A DNA stretch of 64,000 nt from Jaapia argillacea MUCL 33604 (Eukaryota; Basidiomycota; Agaricomycetes; Jaapiales; Jaapiaceae), in the NCBI GenBank assembly GCA_000697665.1, contig KL197722.1, positions 17,091-81,090 of the forward strand. The letters are read 5' to 3'. The number at the start of each line of letters is the position of its first letter. Positions within the stretch are counted from its first letter, which is position 1. The position numbers and the translations under genes were made by a program. Below the pieces are notes generated by a model. The model was not told the origin of the DNA, did no database searches, and saw only the letters and a list, made by a program, of their open reading frames with translations. Of this stretch, positions 35,315 through 46,734 are shown in pieces.

Positions 35315-37306
35315 CTTGAGTTGAGATTTCTAAGAGGGAAAACTTTGTCGACTAGAGCCTGGAGAAACCTGTTGACCGCCGCCTACCCAGCCAATTTATA
35401 CCCATGCGAGCACACCTGAAGGCGGCCATATTGTCATAATACCCAAGTGCTTCAGCAAGGCGAGCCGAGCGATATGAATAGAGCGGACGAAAAGTGAGCG
35501 CAAAATAGAGACAGAGACAAGTGGTCGATGGTGAGTTCTGCCGACGAAATGACGGGGGTTAGTGACGGAAGCCGGTATCCCAGAGCTGTCAAAAACATAG
35601 GAGAGCATGCATACTAGGATAGTCAAACGAGGGCGTTCGACAGTGTTCGAGAGAGTCGGGATCCCATTCCCTGAAGTCCTGGCGCATAGGGCTCAGATAC
35701 GGCCAAGCAGTGGAAGCGTCCAAGTCCAATTGAGTCCACCAACAAACAATCTGGTAGGCTTGGCAGACTCGGAACGAAGGCAATACCTGATTATCCTTGG
35801 TAAATCGTCGCCTCAATATTGGAAGAATCGCTCGCATGTGATCCGAGGGTCTTCGACGTTGTTTTACAGAGTACGTCTGATTTCCGAAGACTAACCGGAG
35901 ATGGTGTATGACGACCTATCCGGCGTGAACCTTCAGCGATGGGTAGAAATTATCTTGGCGTCTGAATCGGACCCAACATTTGACGGTCGTGAGGGTGTTG
36001 AAAATAAAAACTGGGAAGGGGGTAAGAACTGACACGAATGAAAAAAAAGGAGCCATAGTGCAATCATCATTGCCACTCACACATACTGGACGACGATGAA
36101 GCAAAACCGGGAAAGCTTCGGGAGCATGGGAATTTGAGAGATGATGGATGATCACTTGAGGTACCTATGTTCGCGGGGCGGGATTTACCTTCACGATGCC
36201 AAGCGCAGGTTATATTAGAGGTGGGAATGACGTCGAGGCGAAATAGGTGATACCAAATTAGCACAGAATTCCTCGGGCGGGAACTTGAAGCCCATCGGCA
36301 GCTGCCAAACGAATCATTGACCGCGGTCCAGGAGCGCGAGGTTATTTAAGTTTTCTCAGGTCAAGGGTGGGAGTATGTGCATATGAGCAAGTTAGAGCAG
36401 AGGCCTGGGATCATGATGGAAATCTGAACGACACGAGAGCCCAGCTCCGAACACTGCGTGTACTTGGTCGGTGTTGGTCTCACCGTAATTTCTCCTAATT
36501 TGAGTTCTCCAGAAGAATGGGAGAGGTCAATCCCGTCTGAAAAGGAGCAGCGAGTTTTGAACGACTCGGACCCAGTCGCCAACCAGTCCATGGATGACGG
36601 GTGACCATGTGACCCGTGACTACATGGGCCGACTTGATTCCTCTCGATTCTTGAACTTCAATTTCCCAAAATTACCAGTAAATGCGCTCTCATCCTGGCT
36701 CGGGACAGTGAGGACACCAATTAGACGCTACCGAAGTTTGTGCAGTTACAAGCCTCCCCGAAGCTCTCCCTATGGACGCCTCGCCGCCAACCTTCAAGAA
36801 ACCTTGCTTACCGTTGTGTCCGCAGCGGCAATCATCGTCTCGTCACTTTAAGGTGCTTTCCTCTTTGCGAATTAAACCCACGTTGTCGTGTCCGCTGCTA
36901 ACTTGCCATCGGCCCATTCCGGCGACCATTCTTTTCCGTAACACCTCTAACACCACCGCTTGGCGAGATCGTTCCGTATCGTCAGACTGGTTGTTGGATT
37001 ATGCTCGCACGGGGTGATAAGCTGGTGGGATGGTGGTTGTTGAGGGTCCCATTTTGACAGTCGAAAGGAGCGTAGAACCGATGGATAACTTCGGCTTGAA
37101 ATATTATCTGGTTCCTCAATTCCCGTCGAACCTGCTCTCGGTCGTGATTGTCCCTTGATCATGCACATGATGGCGCTCTGCATCGCTCCCTACCCTAGGC
37201 GGATCAGTAACGGAGACTAGAACAACACATCCAATTAAACAGGAATGCGAGGGGAGATTCCCACTGGTAAGCATCGGAGGATCCACTCTTGACTTCTCTT
37301 TACTCC
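35315..37306. other. 2 kb without a supported gene, upstream of the LPMO-like array
   Basis: Holds the copy 4 promoter (AATTTATACCC at about 35393-35402) and the third copy of the 'gtcgcctcaatattgg' block at 35806-35830. Open frames such as 35396-35626, 35589-35837 and 36361-36591 have no domain. No other gene was recognised. Confidence 0.5.
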
Positions 37307-38207
37307 TCAAACTCGTTCTTCCCAAGTCATCACTCCTAGCTCTGACACCTCCCTCCACCAAATCACCACTTCTTTATCAACCATCCCAATAACAACCATC
37401 GATATCGTCCTCATCAGCCCCTCATACACTCTTGCGCTCAGAGCACCAGGTTCGTCCACACATTTCTTCCCTTTGAATTGGGGTATGCGCTCCCCATAGG
37501 GTGGGACCGCGTTCAGTCGATAACCGAGCTCTTCCCTCTTCTCCTGAGATAGAGAAGTGACAAGGGCTGTGAAGTACGTTTTAATGATAAAGAGGAGAAT
37601 TCGGCGGAATTTTTGAGGTGGGGCTGGGGTGAAAGCGAAAGCTGGGGACACTTCAAATTCTGGAGAGCATCGATGTCAGTTCCGTGCGTGTCAAGGAAAA
37701 TTAACGTAGAATTGCGAACTTGAGAATCGTTCCGATGCCTCGTCAATCTTCTTCAATGCCTCCGGATCTCTCACCCTCCATTTATCTTTCACCGATTCAA
37801 ACACACTTGACCACTCTTTGATCGCCCCTCTGATTTTCACGAGCTCCGCCAGATGTGCTCGCGTCAATCCGGATGTCGAATCGAAGGGGATTGACGAAGT
37901 GTCAACGGGATCCGAGTCCACTGGAAGAGCATCGAGTTGAGATGGATTGGTGGTGGGTGGAGTACTACGATCAACAATGACAGGCCGAAGAGCCTTCCCG
38001 CAGTGTTTCCTGCGTATGGGCCATGCCTGCAAGATTCAACTGTGAGCGGCATGACAGACGACGAACTGGAGATATTTTCCAGATGGTTCGGGGAAGAATG
38101 TTCACCTCAGTTTGATGATCAACGCTGCAATAATAGGCCACCTTACATTTACCACATCGTTTACTAGCTGGTTGTCGACAGACGTCGCAAATCGTCGATG
38201 GTTCCAT
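37307..38207 (-). CDS. MYND zinc-finger protein
   Basis: Start at 38207: MEPSTICDVCRQPASKRCGKCKVAYYCSVDHQTE, then an intron (about 38105-38023), then AWPIRRKHCGKALRP. Across the junction this is a MYND finger (CxxC ... CGKC ... YYCS ... W ... H ... C) in which one usual Cys is His (VDHQ). MYND fingers mediate protein-protein contacts, often with proline-rich peptides. The rest is helical, with LAELVKIRGAIKEWSSVFESV and KKIDEASERF, then after a second intron a C-terminal part ending LGVMTWEERV. No SET domain was seen. The second junction, near 37720-37660, is not certain; the frame giving FEVSPAFAF ... RRILLFIIKTYF was preferred because it continues longest. Confidence 0.75.
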
Positions 38208-38668
38208 ATTCTCAGTGTGTAGAACTGTGGAGGTTAGAGATGGAGATGAATTTGCAATCAATCTATCATAGGAGCCCGGGACAGGTTCTGCCAGTCTCGT
38301 GGTGGCGAACCCCACTTTTCTGAGACTCTGCGACGACGCATGCGATCTTCCCGTCGGTATCACCAAAGCCAACGCCGCTCAATGGATGTACTGTTGTACA
38401 CCAGCAAAGTTGGATGCCATCCATTGAAACATGCTCTCTCCGCTCACCCGCAAGTCACCCATCAAGCTCTCGTCTGATCCTTCAGCCGATCCCGTGGCAA
38501 GGCTAACATTTTTTGCTAGATGAGAAAGTGACCATGTCTTTGCACGTAGAACGCGACCGAGGCGCAAGAGCCTACTATTGTAACAACATCTGGATTGGCA
38601 TCGAGAAACTGGAGGGATACAGTGATAGGCGTGGCACATATTGTTAATGTGGCACGAATCGACTCACG

Positions 38669-39463
38669 TTAGATTCCAATCTCATCTAACCACTGTTCGA
38701 TCTTGGAAAAGCCCTGTTGTCCATCAATTTCATCTACCTCAATCAAATCAACGCCAGGATCTGAGCCGAGTCTGTGACTACTCCTCAACATTCCAACCTC
38801 CTCCATAGTCCCTACAAGGGCAATCGGGAACTTCGCTTCGTAGTTGAACTCCTCGAGGGCGTTTGGGAGTAAACTCCGCGGAAGAGCGGAATTTGATGAT
38901 GGAGGAGATATCAGAACGAGGCCTGTAGCAGGATTTGAAGATATGTAAGTTTGGGCGATTAAGGCGCCTGCTGCTCTAGCGACGATAACAGGGGCGAAAG
39001 GAATAGAAGTGAGACGAATGTGATGTCGAAGTTCTGGTGACAAAAGATATGTCAAATGGGAGGAATGGCGCAGGAATGCATGGCGTACCATCCTGCCAGG
39101 TGAGCATCATCGACTCCGATGATGAAACGCCATCCTTCGGTTTGGAAAGATCAATTTCAAGGCAAGTATACCCCTTCTCGGCGAATATAGAAGCAAACGC
39201 CGTCATCCTGTCGGACAATGAGACGTGAATGCGGTTTAACTGAGAATCGTAACATACCCGACGGCAGATTTTTCATCCCAACTCCTCGCAGATAAGAAAA
39301 CGAGAGGAGTTGGTACTTCTCGTGGTGCCAGGTTCGAGGGCTGTCGCAAGATGAATGAACCAGACGACGATTGTCTGACCGGAGTTCTCAAGAAGAGCCC
39401 CCCGAGTCCAAAAGCAAGAGAGACATTGGGTTTGATTCGAGAGGTGAACCGAAGGGAGAACAT
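38669..39463 (-). CDS. Alpha/beta-hydrolase-like protein, possibly mitochondrial
   Basis: Three exons. Exon 1 (from about 39463) gives MFSLRFTSRIKPNVSLAFGL, a basic, Ser/Arg-containing N-terminus that could target mitochondria, then PTPLVFLSARSWDEKSAVG. Exon 2 gives MTAFASIFAEKGYTCLEIDLSKP, and exon 3 gives IPFAPVIVARAAGALIAQTYISSNPATGLVLISPP followed by FPIALVGTMEEVGML. The pattern beta-strand, KGYTCLEIDLS, nucleophile-elbow-like position and GLVLISPP matches the alpha/beta-hydrolase fold, but the expected GxSxG elbow reads VARAAGA, so a serine hydrolase activity is doubtful. The protein ends DEIGI at 38669. Function unknown. Confidence 0.65.
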
Positions 39464-40025
39464 CGTTGATGGGTGTCGCGGTTGGATTTCTCACGCCCAG
39501 CTCTGTGTCTTGCACGACAACAACGCCCTTTCTTTTGCCGATTCCAGTCGATTCCCATACATAACTCGGGGTAGGGGGAACGGAAGCTGAACGAGGAGGA
39601 GAACGGAGCCGTCGATTCTTTACACAGGGAGAGGATTGCCCCCGAGCCTCAGTGAGGTGCCATGTCCTTCAGTTTCTGGCACTTGATTGTGATATCGTCC
39701 TGTCGTATTCCTAACACGCCGAGCACTTTCTCCTGTGTAGCTCTCTCTTATCCTTCCGCACAATGTATGAGTCCCGCTGCGGCACTCTGATTGCCCTAGT
39801 AATGGGAAGATGAACGGAGAACAAGGCCGGCTGATGGTGGCCCCATTAGGTTTGGAACGGTGCATTCGAGAGGAGTTTATCTGACGTTAATATCCTTCCC
39901 CTCAACCCTGCGCAACGACCTACGTTACTGCCATCGCTGGCCAGCATCATCCTGGATCGTGGCGAACAACGACTGACACTGGCTACGACTCACCTCAGAT
40001 TTGCGCATCTCACAGCTTTGCTTAT

Positions 40026-42252
40026 ATGGCGGACACGGACCTAATCAGTCGTCTCCAGTCTGAGAAACGCATTCTTCGAGGACAACGCGATGATTGGTCA
40101 ACCGCGTCGCTCAACTTGAAGCTGAGCTCGCAACATCCAGGGCGAGAGTGATGAAGTTGGAGGTGGAGGTATCCGACTTAAAAATGGCACACGGCAAGAC
40201 GGACGGTGTCATCAAAAACACTGCAGACGCTCAACAAGAAGTCGCGTCCTCTTCTCAAGCGAATCGGGAGGCGAGTCACTCGGATAGCAAACCACCTTTG
40301 AAAATCGAGAGATTGGTACGTGACATACCATGGCAGTTAAGAGTTTGGACCTTATCTTGCGCATACAGGACCTGCACCCCGACGTGATTGTCATCGATGA
40401 CGACGACGATACGTCGCAGAGTGACCTACTCAACTTACAACCTAAACTTGAAGAACCGGTCTCTGTAGTAGGTGTGGTTCCTCAGGTCCCTGAAGCCATC
40501 TTACCCACTCTGTCTGGCCCCCAACCTGATGTTTGTCCATCTACCCTAAATATTTTGATGTACTGAAGACACTTTTCGCAGGCGAACATTTCGAATCAGA
40601 GTGCAGTAAAACAATGCCCAAGCCCAGTAGCTTCGTCCGGATCTGCTGATGGGGTACTTCTTATCTGCTAATTGTTCTCTCTCCATTAACAAATATTTAT
40701 CACTTAGATTGACTCCACCGAACCTGGGCCTTCAACCAGCGCTTTTGGTATTGGACCCCGCGACTTATCCCATCCACAGAACTCAAGGTTGCCGGCCGGT
40801 GATAGTGGTGCTCCCCGACATGGACCCGCGAAAGAAGAATCCGTTCGCGCGACAGTCACGCCAGACATCGTTTCGTCATCAGTCGTATGAATCGCCTGGC
40901 TCCTACTTGTACTCTAACCCATTGACTTTGACCAGGGTCCCACTGTGGCAGCTACCAACAAGCGCCCAACCCCACCTCAAGACAATAGTGAGCTACCGAG
41001 GATCAAACGGGTGCGAAGACTCCAACACGCCGACCCTTCGGCCAATGCTACTCCAGGTCCATCTCGAATAGCTGGCCCTTCCATGTCGACTCGAAGTACC
41101 CCCATCAGGGTGAGTTAGCCCTGGAAATCTTGAATCAGGCTGACCGACGTTGTTACCATCAGCCGAGGATCAAACCAGATAACGATGCGATTAACCTCAG
41201 TGACACTACAGTTGCTAGGTGGATGAAGGACCTCACTACCTTCAACCTCGACCTTCATGACCCAACGATCTCAACTACTTTCACTCGCAAACATATCAAT
41301 TGCAACTTGGGCGGAGGCTCGATAAGCTTGTTCGCTCATATCAAACCAGATACCGACCACTTGCCGAAGAATTTCAACAGAGATCGTTCCAAATGGTCTA
41401 TGGTTTTGCCCACCCTCGACCTCAACCCTAAAGCTCCTTCCGTACCGGGTGAACCAGGTCTCTTATTCTCCAGCCGGGTCGAGTTGCAGCAGAAGAAGCG
41501 CTGGGTCGTCTTTGTTCGTGTTGAAAAAAACCCAGCATTGTGGAGATACATGGGTGACTATGACGCCCAGAGAATCGCATCATTGACTGGTGAAGATTTT
41601 GCGAAACAAGCTCAACGAGTATGTTACGGCTTTACTCCTCTGAATTCCCTAATAATCCACTTTCGAAGGTCAAAGATAAATGGGCCAAGAAAATCTGTGG
41701 CCCACAGTCAGACAAGAAGACCTCTAGCTCACGGGCCCTCCCCACGAAGGAGTATCTGCGAATTCGTGCCAGGATTTCCTTACGTTTGCGGAAGGCTGTT
41801 TTTACAGAGGATGAGGTCAACGAGGAAATGACGAGAAAGTCGCCCCTCACTCCCCAACAAGTCATTGATGCATTCATTCGCGAAGAGGAGGTGAGCAATG
41901 ATTTCCGGCAGAAATGAGCTGGTTTGACCCCTCTCGTGTCAATCAGGTCATCGAGGTCATTTCCCTGCAATGCCGATCCTATGATCGAGACTTCCTAGAC
42001 GCCCTTATCGACGCACCACCGCCGCCACCTGTTGACAACAGTGTGAAGGCAAAGGGCAAGGGGAAGGGGAAAGCTGCTGTCAGATCAGGTCCTGGTCATC
42101 GTCAGGACGGCGGTGGCGGCACCGGCGGGTCCTCCACCAAACCCAACACGACTCGTTCCAAGAGGGCCAGAGCGTTCTTGCCTCACTCAGACTCGGACGA
42201 CTCTTCGGACGACAGATCCCAGCCAGATGAGGATTCAGATTATTCGCCATAA
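40026..42252 (+). CDS. Coiled-coil protein with DUF6697-like C-terminal domain
   Basis: Several exons. The N-terminus MADTDLISRLQSEKRILRGQRDDW (from 40026) and the coiled coil VNRVAQLEAELATSRARVMKLEVEV are joined only by a one-base shift at 40097; either a frameshift exists or translation starts at the ATG at 40150. Introns: about 40316-40370, 40532-40581, one near 40647-40708, 40887-40935, 41111-41162, 41620-41669 and 41891-41945. An acidic VIDDDDDT stretch and a basic KRPTPP...IKRVRR stretch precede the folded domain (VARWMKDLTTFNLDL ... RWVVFVRVEKNPALWRYMGDYDAQRIASLTGEDFAKQ ... VIEVISLQCRSYD), which resembles fungal DUF6697 (from memory). The tail is Lys/Gly-rich then acidic (DSDDSSDD). 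Probably nuclear. Confidence 0.7.
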
Positions 42253-43069
42253 ATTCTTTTGGCATCGGCTCCAATCGACCAGTTGGTATTGTTGGCGCTT
42301 CGCTGAGTCTTCTGGCCGATTGACTTGTTGAACTGTCTGACGTTGTCTGATTGAATATTCCCTCTGCCCTTGTATTGTGTAGTAGTTCGTTTCCGAGACC
42401 TTGTTGTTGTGCCTTCCTTCTTGAAGTGATTTGGGTATGCAAAGCTGTTGTCCCTTTCCGCTGTGAACCTGCAATCCCTCAAACTGTGCCATGGTGTATA
42501 TATTACGGTAGTAACCCGGACCAGAGTGCTTACCACGAGGCTGTGTCTTTCAAGTTTCGGTTCGTGACTCCACTGGAAAATACTGTACATTACAACCTCA
42601 CGACAGAATACAACTACTGGTACTACATAGCACTTTCCTTGACGCTACAAACGGATCCATTGTGTACAATTACAAACGATAAATAGAAAATTACAATATT
42701 AATGTAGACACAGGGCAATACAAACGGAGCAGTAGATGAAAACACAACTGAGCGCAAGGAATTGCAGATGTTCGACGGTATCAAACACATTGGGGAGATA
42801 AATTCACTGGCGCGACCCGTATAAGCGGGGGTGAAGACAATGCGCAATGAGGCGTGATGGCACAGCCGTGAGGGTTCGTAGAAGTGAAGGGTCGAGGAGG
42901 TGTGATATGGTCAATAGGAAACCTAGGCGAGGGATGCAGAAGCTCGAGATATCGGGGTCGTCATCATCATGGGAGATGTGTTGATTCCGGCGGCCGCCCT
43001 CGGCCTCGGCGGGACATGGCGTTGTGAAGGAGAACCCAGAGAAAAGGGTTATCGGGGGATACTGGCTCG
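42253..43069. other. About 800 bases without a supported gene
   Basis: Lies between the 3' ends of the DUF6697-like gene and NCWWFA-family copy 3, which face each other. It is probably 3' UTR on both sides. Short open frames here have no domain. Confidence 0.45.
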
Positions 43070-43837
43070 TCAGGGATATTTCCGAAGTGGAATCGGATGG
43101 CGGTGGCGGGGCTCATCGTCACGTATCTCCCGCATACGACGGTCAAATTTCTCCGCAACTTGGTCTGAGACACATTTCAATGTCCTCGGAGCAGCCTCAT
43201 CTCCCAGGGTGCGCCGCAAGGCCTCAACATGCATGATCTGCAGAAAAAGGGAGACTTTCTCTGGATCAAGCCCTTCTGGCTCCACCTCCTCACCAGATAA
43301 TTGGTTCCAATGTTGAACCGTGTCATGGTTACACCACGATGTCGTTGCCTTGTGGTGCTTGACGAGATTCGTCCAAATGCAGGACGCGAACCACCAACAA
43401 TTCAACGTCCAAACATTGTAAAAATCGGCGGATTCGGAAATGATTTCGAGTAGGTCGACGAGTTGTGTGAGCGTGGGACTGTGGTCATGGTCGAACTGCA
43501 CAGAACATAACTTGGTGTCGGAGGTGGTCCACATGTGGACGCTGACGGTGTCTTTGCAAATCGAGCGTGTCTTCGGTCGGAAAAAAGTGATCCACGAATC
43601 GGTGTCCCGCTCTATACGCAGCAAGAGCCATTCACCGTCGAGGACTATCTCCAGATATTCGTGTGCAGGACTGCCCCGGTGTCTCATCCAAAATATGGCT
43701 TTGATGACGGTGCCAACGAGTTCATTTGACGCGTCTGGGGACTGTGCCCAATTTACGAACTTCGTGACGCTGACTTTGTCGGAAAAGTCGTGCTGGGCAG
43801 CGGAAGGGAATCTTCCAACGAAACGTCGGAGGGCCAT
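43070..43837 (-). CDS. NCWWFA-family protein, copy 3 (short form)
   Basis: Single 255-residue frame. Conserved blocks: PAHEYLEIVLDG (His59), LLRIERDTDSW (about 73-82), YNVWTLNCWWFASCIWTNL (Cys147). Spacing His to Cys is 88 residues. The following helical region (LFLQIMHVEALRRTLGDEA ... VAEKFDRRMREI) aligns with copies 1 and 2, then the protein stops at RHPIPLRKYP, so the long C-terminal part of the other copies is absent. Either this is a natural short form or the downstream exons have been lost. The conserved core is intact, which suggests the His/Cys part is the functional unit (inference). Confidence 0.75.
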   Translation of the reverse strand: MALRRFVGRFPSAAQHDFSDKVSVTKFVNWAQSPDASNELVGTVIKAIFWMRHRGSPAHEYLEIVLDGEWLLLRIERDTDSWITFFRPKTRSICKDTVSVHMWTTSDTKLCSVQFDHDHSPTLTQLVDLLEIISESADFYNVWTLNCWWFASCIWTNLVKHHKATTSWCNHDTVQHWNQLSGEEVEPEGLDPEKVSLFLQIMHVEALRRTLGDEAAPRTLKCVSDQVAEKFDRRMREIRDDEPRHRHPIPLRKYP

Positions 43838-44949
43838 CCGTTGTGCGAGGGCTGGGAGACTACCAAGGCTTGAGATGAGAAACAGATGATGAATTCGAGT
43901 GAAACACCAACTGGGTGGGTGCCATGATTGGTGCCATTGGAACTTTAGGAATCAGGTGTTGAATATCTGTGAGATGCCATTATATTCCAATTAGCGGAAG
44001 AAAGGGGAACGTCGATAAACCTGTATACTTGCGAGGCCTTTCGAAAGGAATGTTGAAGAATGAAATCAGTGACAGTACGCGGGTCTGGTCATTAAAAGGT
44101 AGCACACGACAATACACCACGCAATCCGCGTGGGGTCGGTGAGGCATTATGGCTTGTGAGGTACTTAGGCTTGTGGCTAGTCTGTCTTTAGATTAGAGTA
44201 AGAAACGGCGAGGTTGACACTGCATACATCGCCGAGAATGGCAGGCAGTGTATAGATAGGCGTAGTGAGAAAAACACGCAGCAGCTGTGGATTCCGAGGG
44301 ACGGCAAGAAGCAGCTTCGCCGACACCGCCACCCTGGCCATCCTATGCACCTGTACTTCACTCCCGCGTCGATTGAGCCGACTTTGTCCGTCTGCATCTG
44401 CCAGTGGTGCCGCCACTGACACACTGCCTCAGACAGAATACATCGCTTCACGGCATCCCCGCAGTCCATCATGATGGCAGATAAGTACTACCCTCGAGGA
44501 GGTGACTCGGTTTCTTGTGTTTGCCTATTGCGGCATCTCCGAGTCCACCTATCTCCACTGAATAGGCAAGTTTGGGTCCTCTCTTCAAAAATCAAGTTAG
44601 TATGGGCGTGTGCTGCATACTTGCCGTTCTCCTTATCTACGGCCCACGCTCTCAGCTAGTGAGTTCTTTCAACCACTTTTTCCGACTCTGCCAGTGATGT
44701 GAACGACCGGTCCACTTCTCAGCCTCATCCTTTTATATCTCTCGCACACTGCATCTGCAAACTCGGTTGCAGGCCTATTGGTGAGGCTGCAGACATATCC
44801 CATTAACTTCGTGGTGGGAGATCCCCGATCAAACGGCTCGCGAGTCAAGCCGAGACGGGACGACGTTGCAGCCCATTGATGAGGGGGCAGCATACTCGCA
44901 TGGCTACTCTGTTCGGTGCATATACTTAGACATACATTTGTTCTATCCT
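43838..44949. other. 1.1 kb without a supported gene
   Basis: Lies between the start of the minus-strand NCWWFA copy 3 and the end of the FAD monooxygenase gene. The upstream part should hold the NCWWFA copy 3 promoter. Open frames (44177-44474) have no domain. Confidence 0.45.
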
Positions 44950-46263
44950 TTACGCCGCCACGGACACTTCCGTTACCTGAGCTTTCCCCATTGCCATTCC
45001 AGCCATTCCCAATAACTCCTTCACGACACTGTCATATCTCTCAATCGCATCTTGCTCGCAGTCAAAACCAAATAACCAATCATCCCTCTTCAACTTAATC
45101 GCATCGGGATTCTCTAGCACCTTCTCAAAATCAGCTTTGTGCCACTTGTCCCTAGTCTCTTCTCCCAATAACTGCGCCTGTCTCACTCTGCCATACCGAA
45201 TCTTCTCATAGGTTCGAACGGCAGTGGGGATGTCGGATTTACCTGCGGCCGCAAGTTGGAGGCATGTGGCGAGGACGACGCCATCTTCCATCGCCTGAGA
45301 CGCGCCTTGCATAGAAGTCGGGAGGAAGGGGTGAGCAGAGTCGCCGAGGAGGCACGTGCGTGCATGTTTCGATACCCAGGTAGGGAGCGGGTCGCGATAG
45401 ACGAGTTTCCAATCGATACATTCCGGAGTCAACTCGACGACCCTTCGACCAACGGGATCATACCCGTCGAGAACCTTCAGAACGTCCTCGATCTTTCCAG
45501 GAAAAGACCAAGATTCTTCAATATCTGCTTCGTCCTTATGAGTACAGACCCAAGAGACGTCCTTGCCGCCTTTGAGAACCGCAACAATGTAGTGAACGTC
45601 GGGTCCAATCCACATAACGTGATAATCGCCGTTCTCAACCATGTGCTTGGTAAGTGGGTCGTGAAGGAGGGGAGTAGCATCTGCCCATGCGCGGAAGATG
45701 GCGTAACCGGAGGATTTGGGCTTGTCGACGAACCCGAGAACCAGCTCCCGAGCTTTGCTCTTGACACCATCGGAGCCAATAACGACATCGCCCCAAATGG
45801 TCTCCCCGTTAACGACCACACCTGCTCTTCCCGGTTCCTCAACATACTCCAAAACGCGACACCCAAGCCTGATCTCAATTCCCAACGTATCTCTGGCATA
45901 GTTGAAGAAGATCTCATGGATCTCGCCTCGGTGGCCACTATAAGCGGGTGCGGTCTTGCTTGGGGGATGGACGGGTTGACTCGTGATGTAGGTGCCGTCA
46001 AATCTCTTGAAGTGGAAGATCGTATTGTGAAGACAAAGGGGAGATATCTTGTCGGCGATGGAACCATTATCCCAGCTGGTGATGATGCGGCCGGCGTTGG
46101 GGCCGAAAGAAATGATATCGCCTAGGGGCCTGATCTCGGAGAAGGACTCGAGAATGAGAACGTCGTGACCCTTTCGATGGCACTCGATGGCAGCGGTGAG
46201 GCCTCCAAATCCAGCTCCTACGATGATAACCTTGATACCTGTTTTCGGTGCGTGTTCATCCAT
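44950..46263 (-). CDS. FAD-dependent aromatic/monooxygenase-type hydroxylase
   Basis: Intron-free 437-residue frame. FAD-binding Rossmann motif VIIVGAGFGGLTAAIE (about residues 12-27), the DG motif VVIGSDGVKSKAREL, and the second FAD motif LLGDSAHPFLPTSMQGASQAMEDG near residues 310-330 define the class A flavoprotein monooxygenases (salicylate hydroxylase-like). These use NAD(P)H and O2 to hydroxylate a usually aromatic substrate. Length matches the family (about 400-450). No signal peptide. It diverges from the coiled-coil gene at 46735 with about 470 bases between the two starts. A 289-residue open frame on the opposite strand (45256-46125) is a shadow of this gene. Substrate cannot be inferred; nearby P450 and SDR genes suggest oxidative metabolism. 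Confidence 0.9.
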   Translation of the reverse strand: MDEHAPKTGIKVIIVGAGFGGLTAAIECHRKGHDVLILESFSEIRPLGDIISFGPNAGRIITSWDNGSIADKISPLCLHNTIFHFKRFDGTYITSQPVHPPSKTAPAYSGHRGEIHEIFFNYARDTLGIEIRLGCRVLEYVEEPGRAGVVVNGETIWGDVVIGSDGVKSKARELVLGFVDKPKSSGYAIFRAWADATPLLHDPLTKHMVENGDYHVMWIGPDVHYIVAVLKGGKDVSWVCTHKDEADIEESWSFPGKIEDVLKVLDGYDPVGRRVVELTPECIDWKLVYRDPLPTWVSKHARTCLLGDSAHPFLPTSMQGASQAMEDGVVLATCLQLAAAGKSDIPTAVRTYEKIRYGRVRQAQLLGEETRDKWHKADFEKVLENPDAIKLKRDDWLFGFDCEQDAIERYDSVVKELLGMAGMAMGKAQVTEVSVAA

Positions 46264-46734
46264 CCTCTTGAAACTTGGACGCGAAAGTCAGCTGGAGGAC
46301 CGGGGCCTCGATAAATTACTCACACTCGTTATCTTCACTTGGTGTTGGGGTATCATCATAGAATCGCACCCATATTTAAGACGACTCTGCACCTGGATGA
46401 TCTGAATATGCGGGGGGTCATGAGACTGGGCGACCGATGAGCGGAGGTTGCAGGACACTAGTTATCCCAAGGAACCCGACCATGTCAAATCTATGCAGAT
46501 TTGGTTTCAGCCGTACTTGCAGCCGCAGCGATGGACGAACAAACGGGAGATGAAAGAGGTAGACTTGGATCGTTGGCTTATTGTCGAGATGTGTATGTTC
46601 TGACCCGAGCGGCATTGTCGGGATGACGCGTTCTTCTTCCGTCCTTTCATGACTTGTGCCTCGTACGCGTGCGCTCGCCTTTCACCCTTTCCCTACGAAT
46701 CCCTCGAACCCCAGCCCTGTCAGGCCTCCAGTTT

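Noticed and set aside
45256-46125. 289-residue open frame on the plus strand
   Set aside because: It lies wholly antisense to the intact FAD monooxygenase gene and has no domain; it arises from the codon pattern of the real gene.
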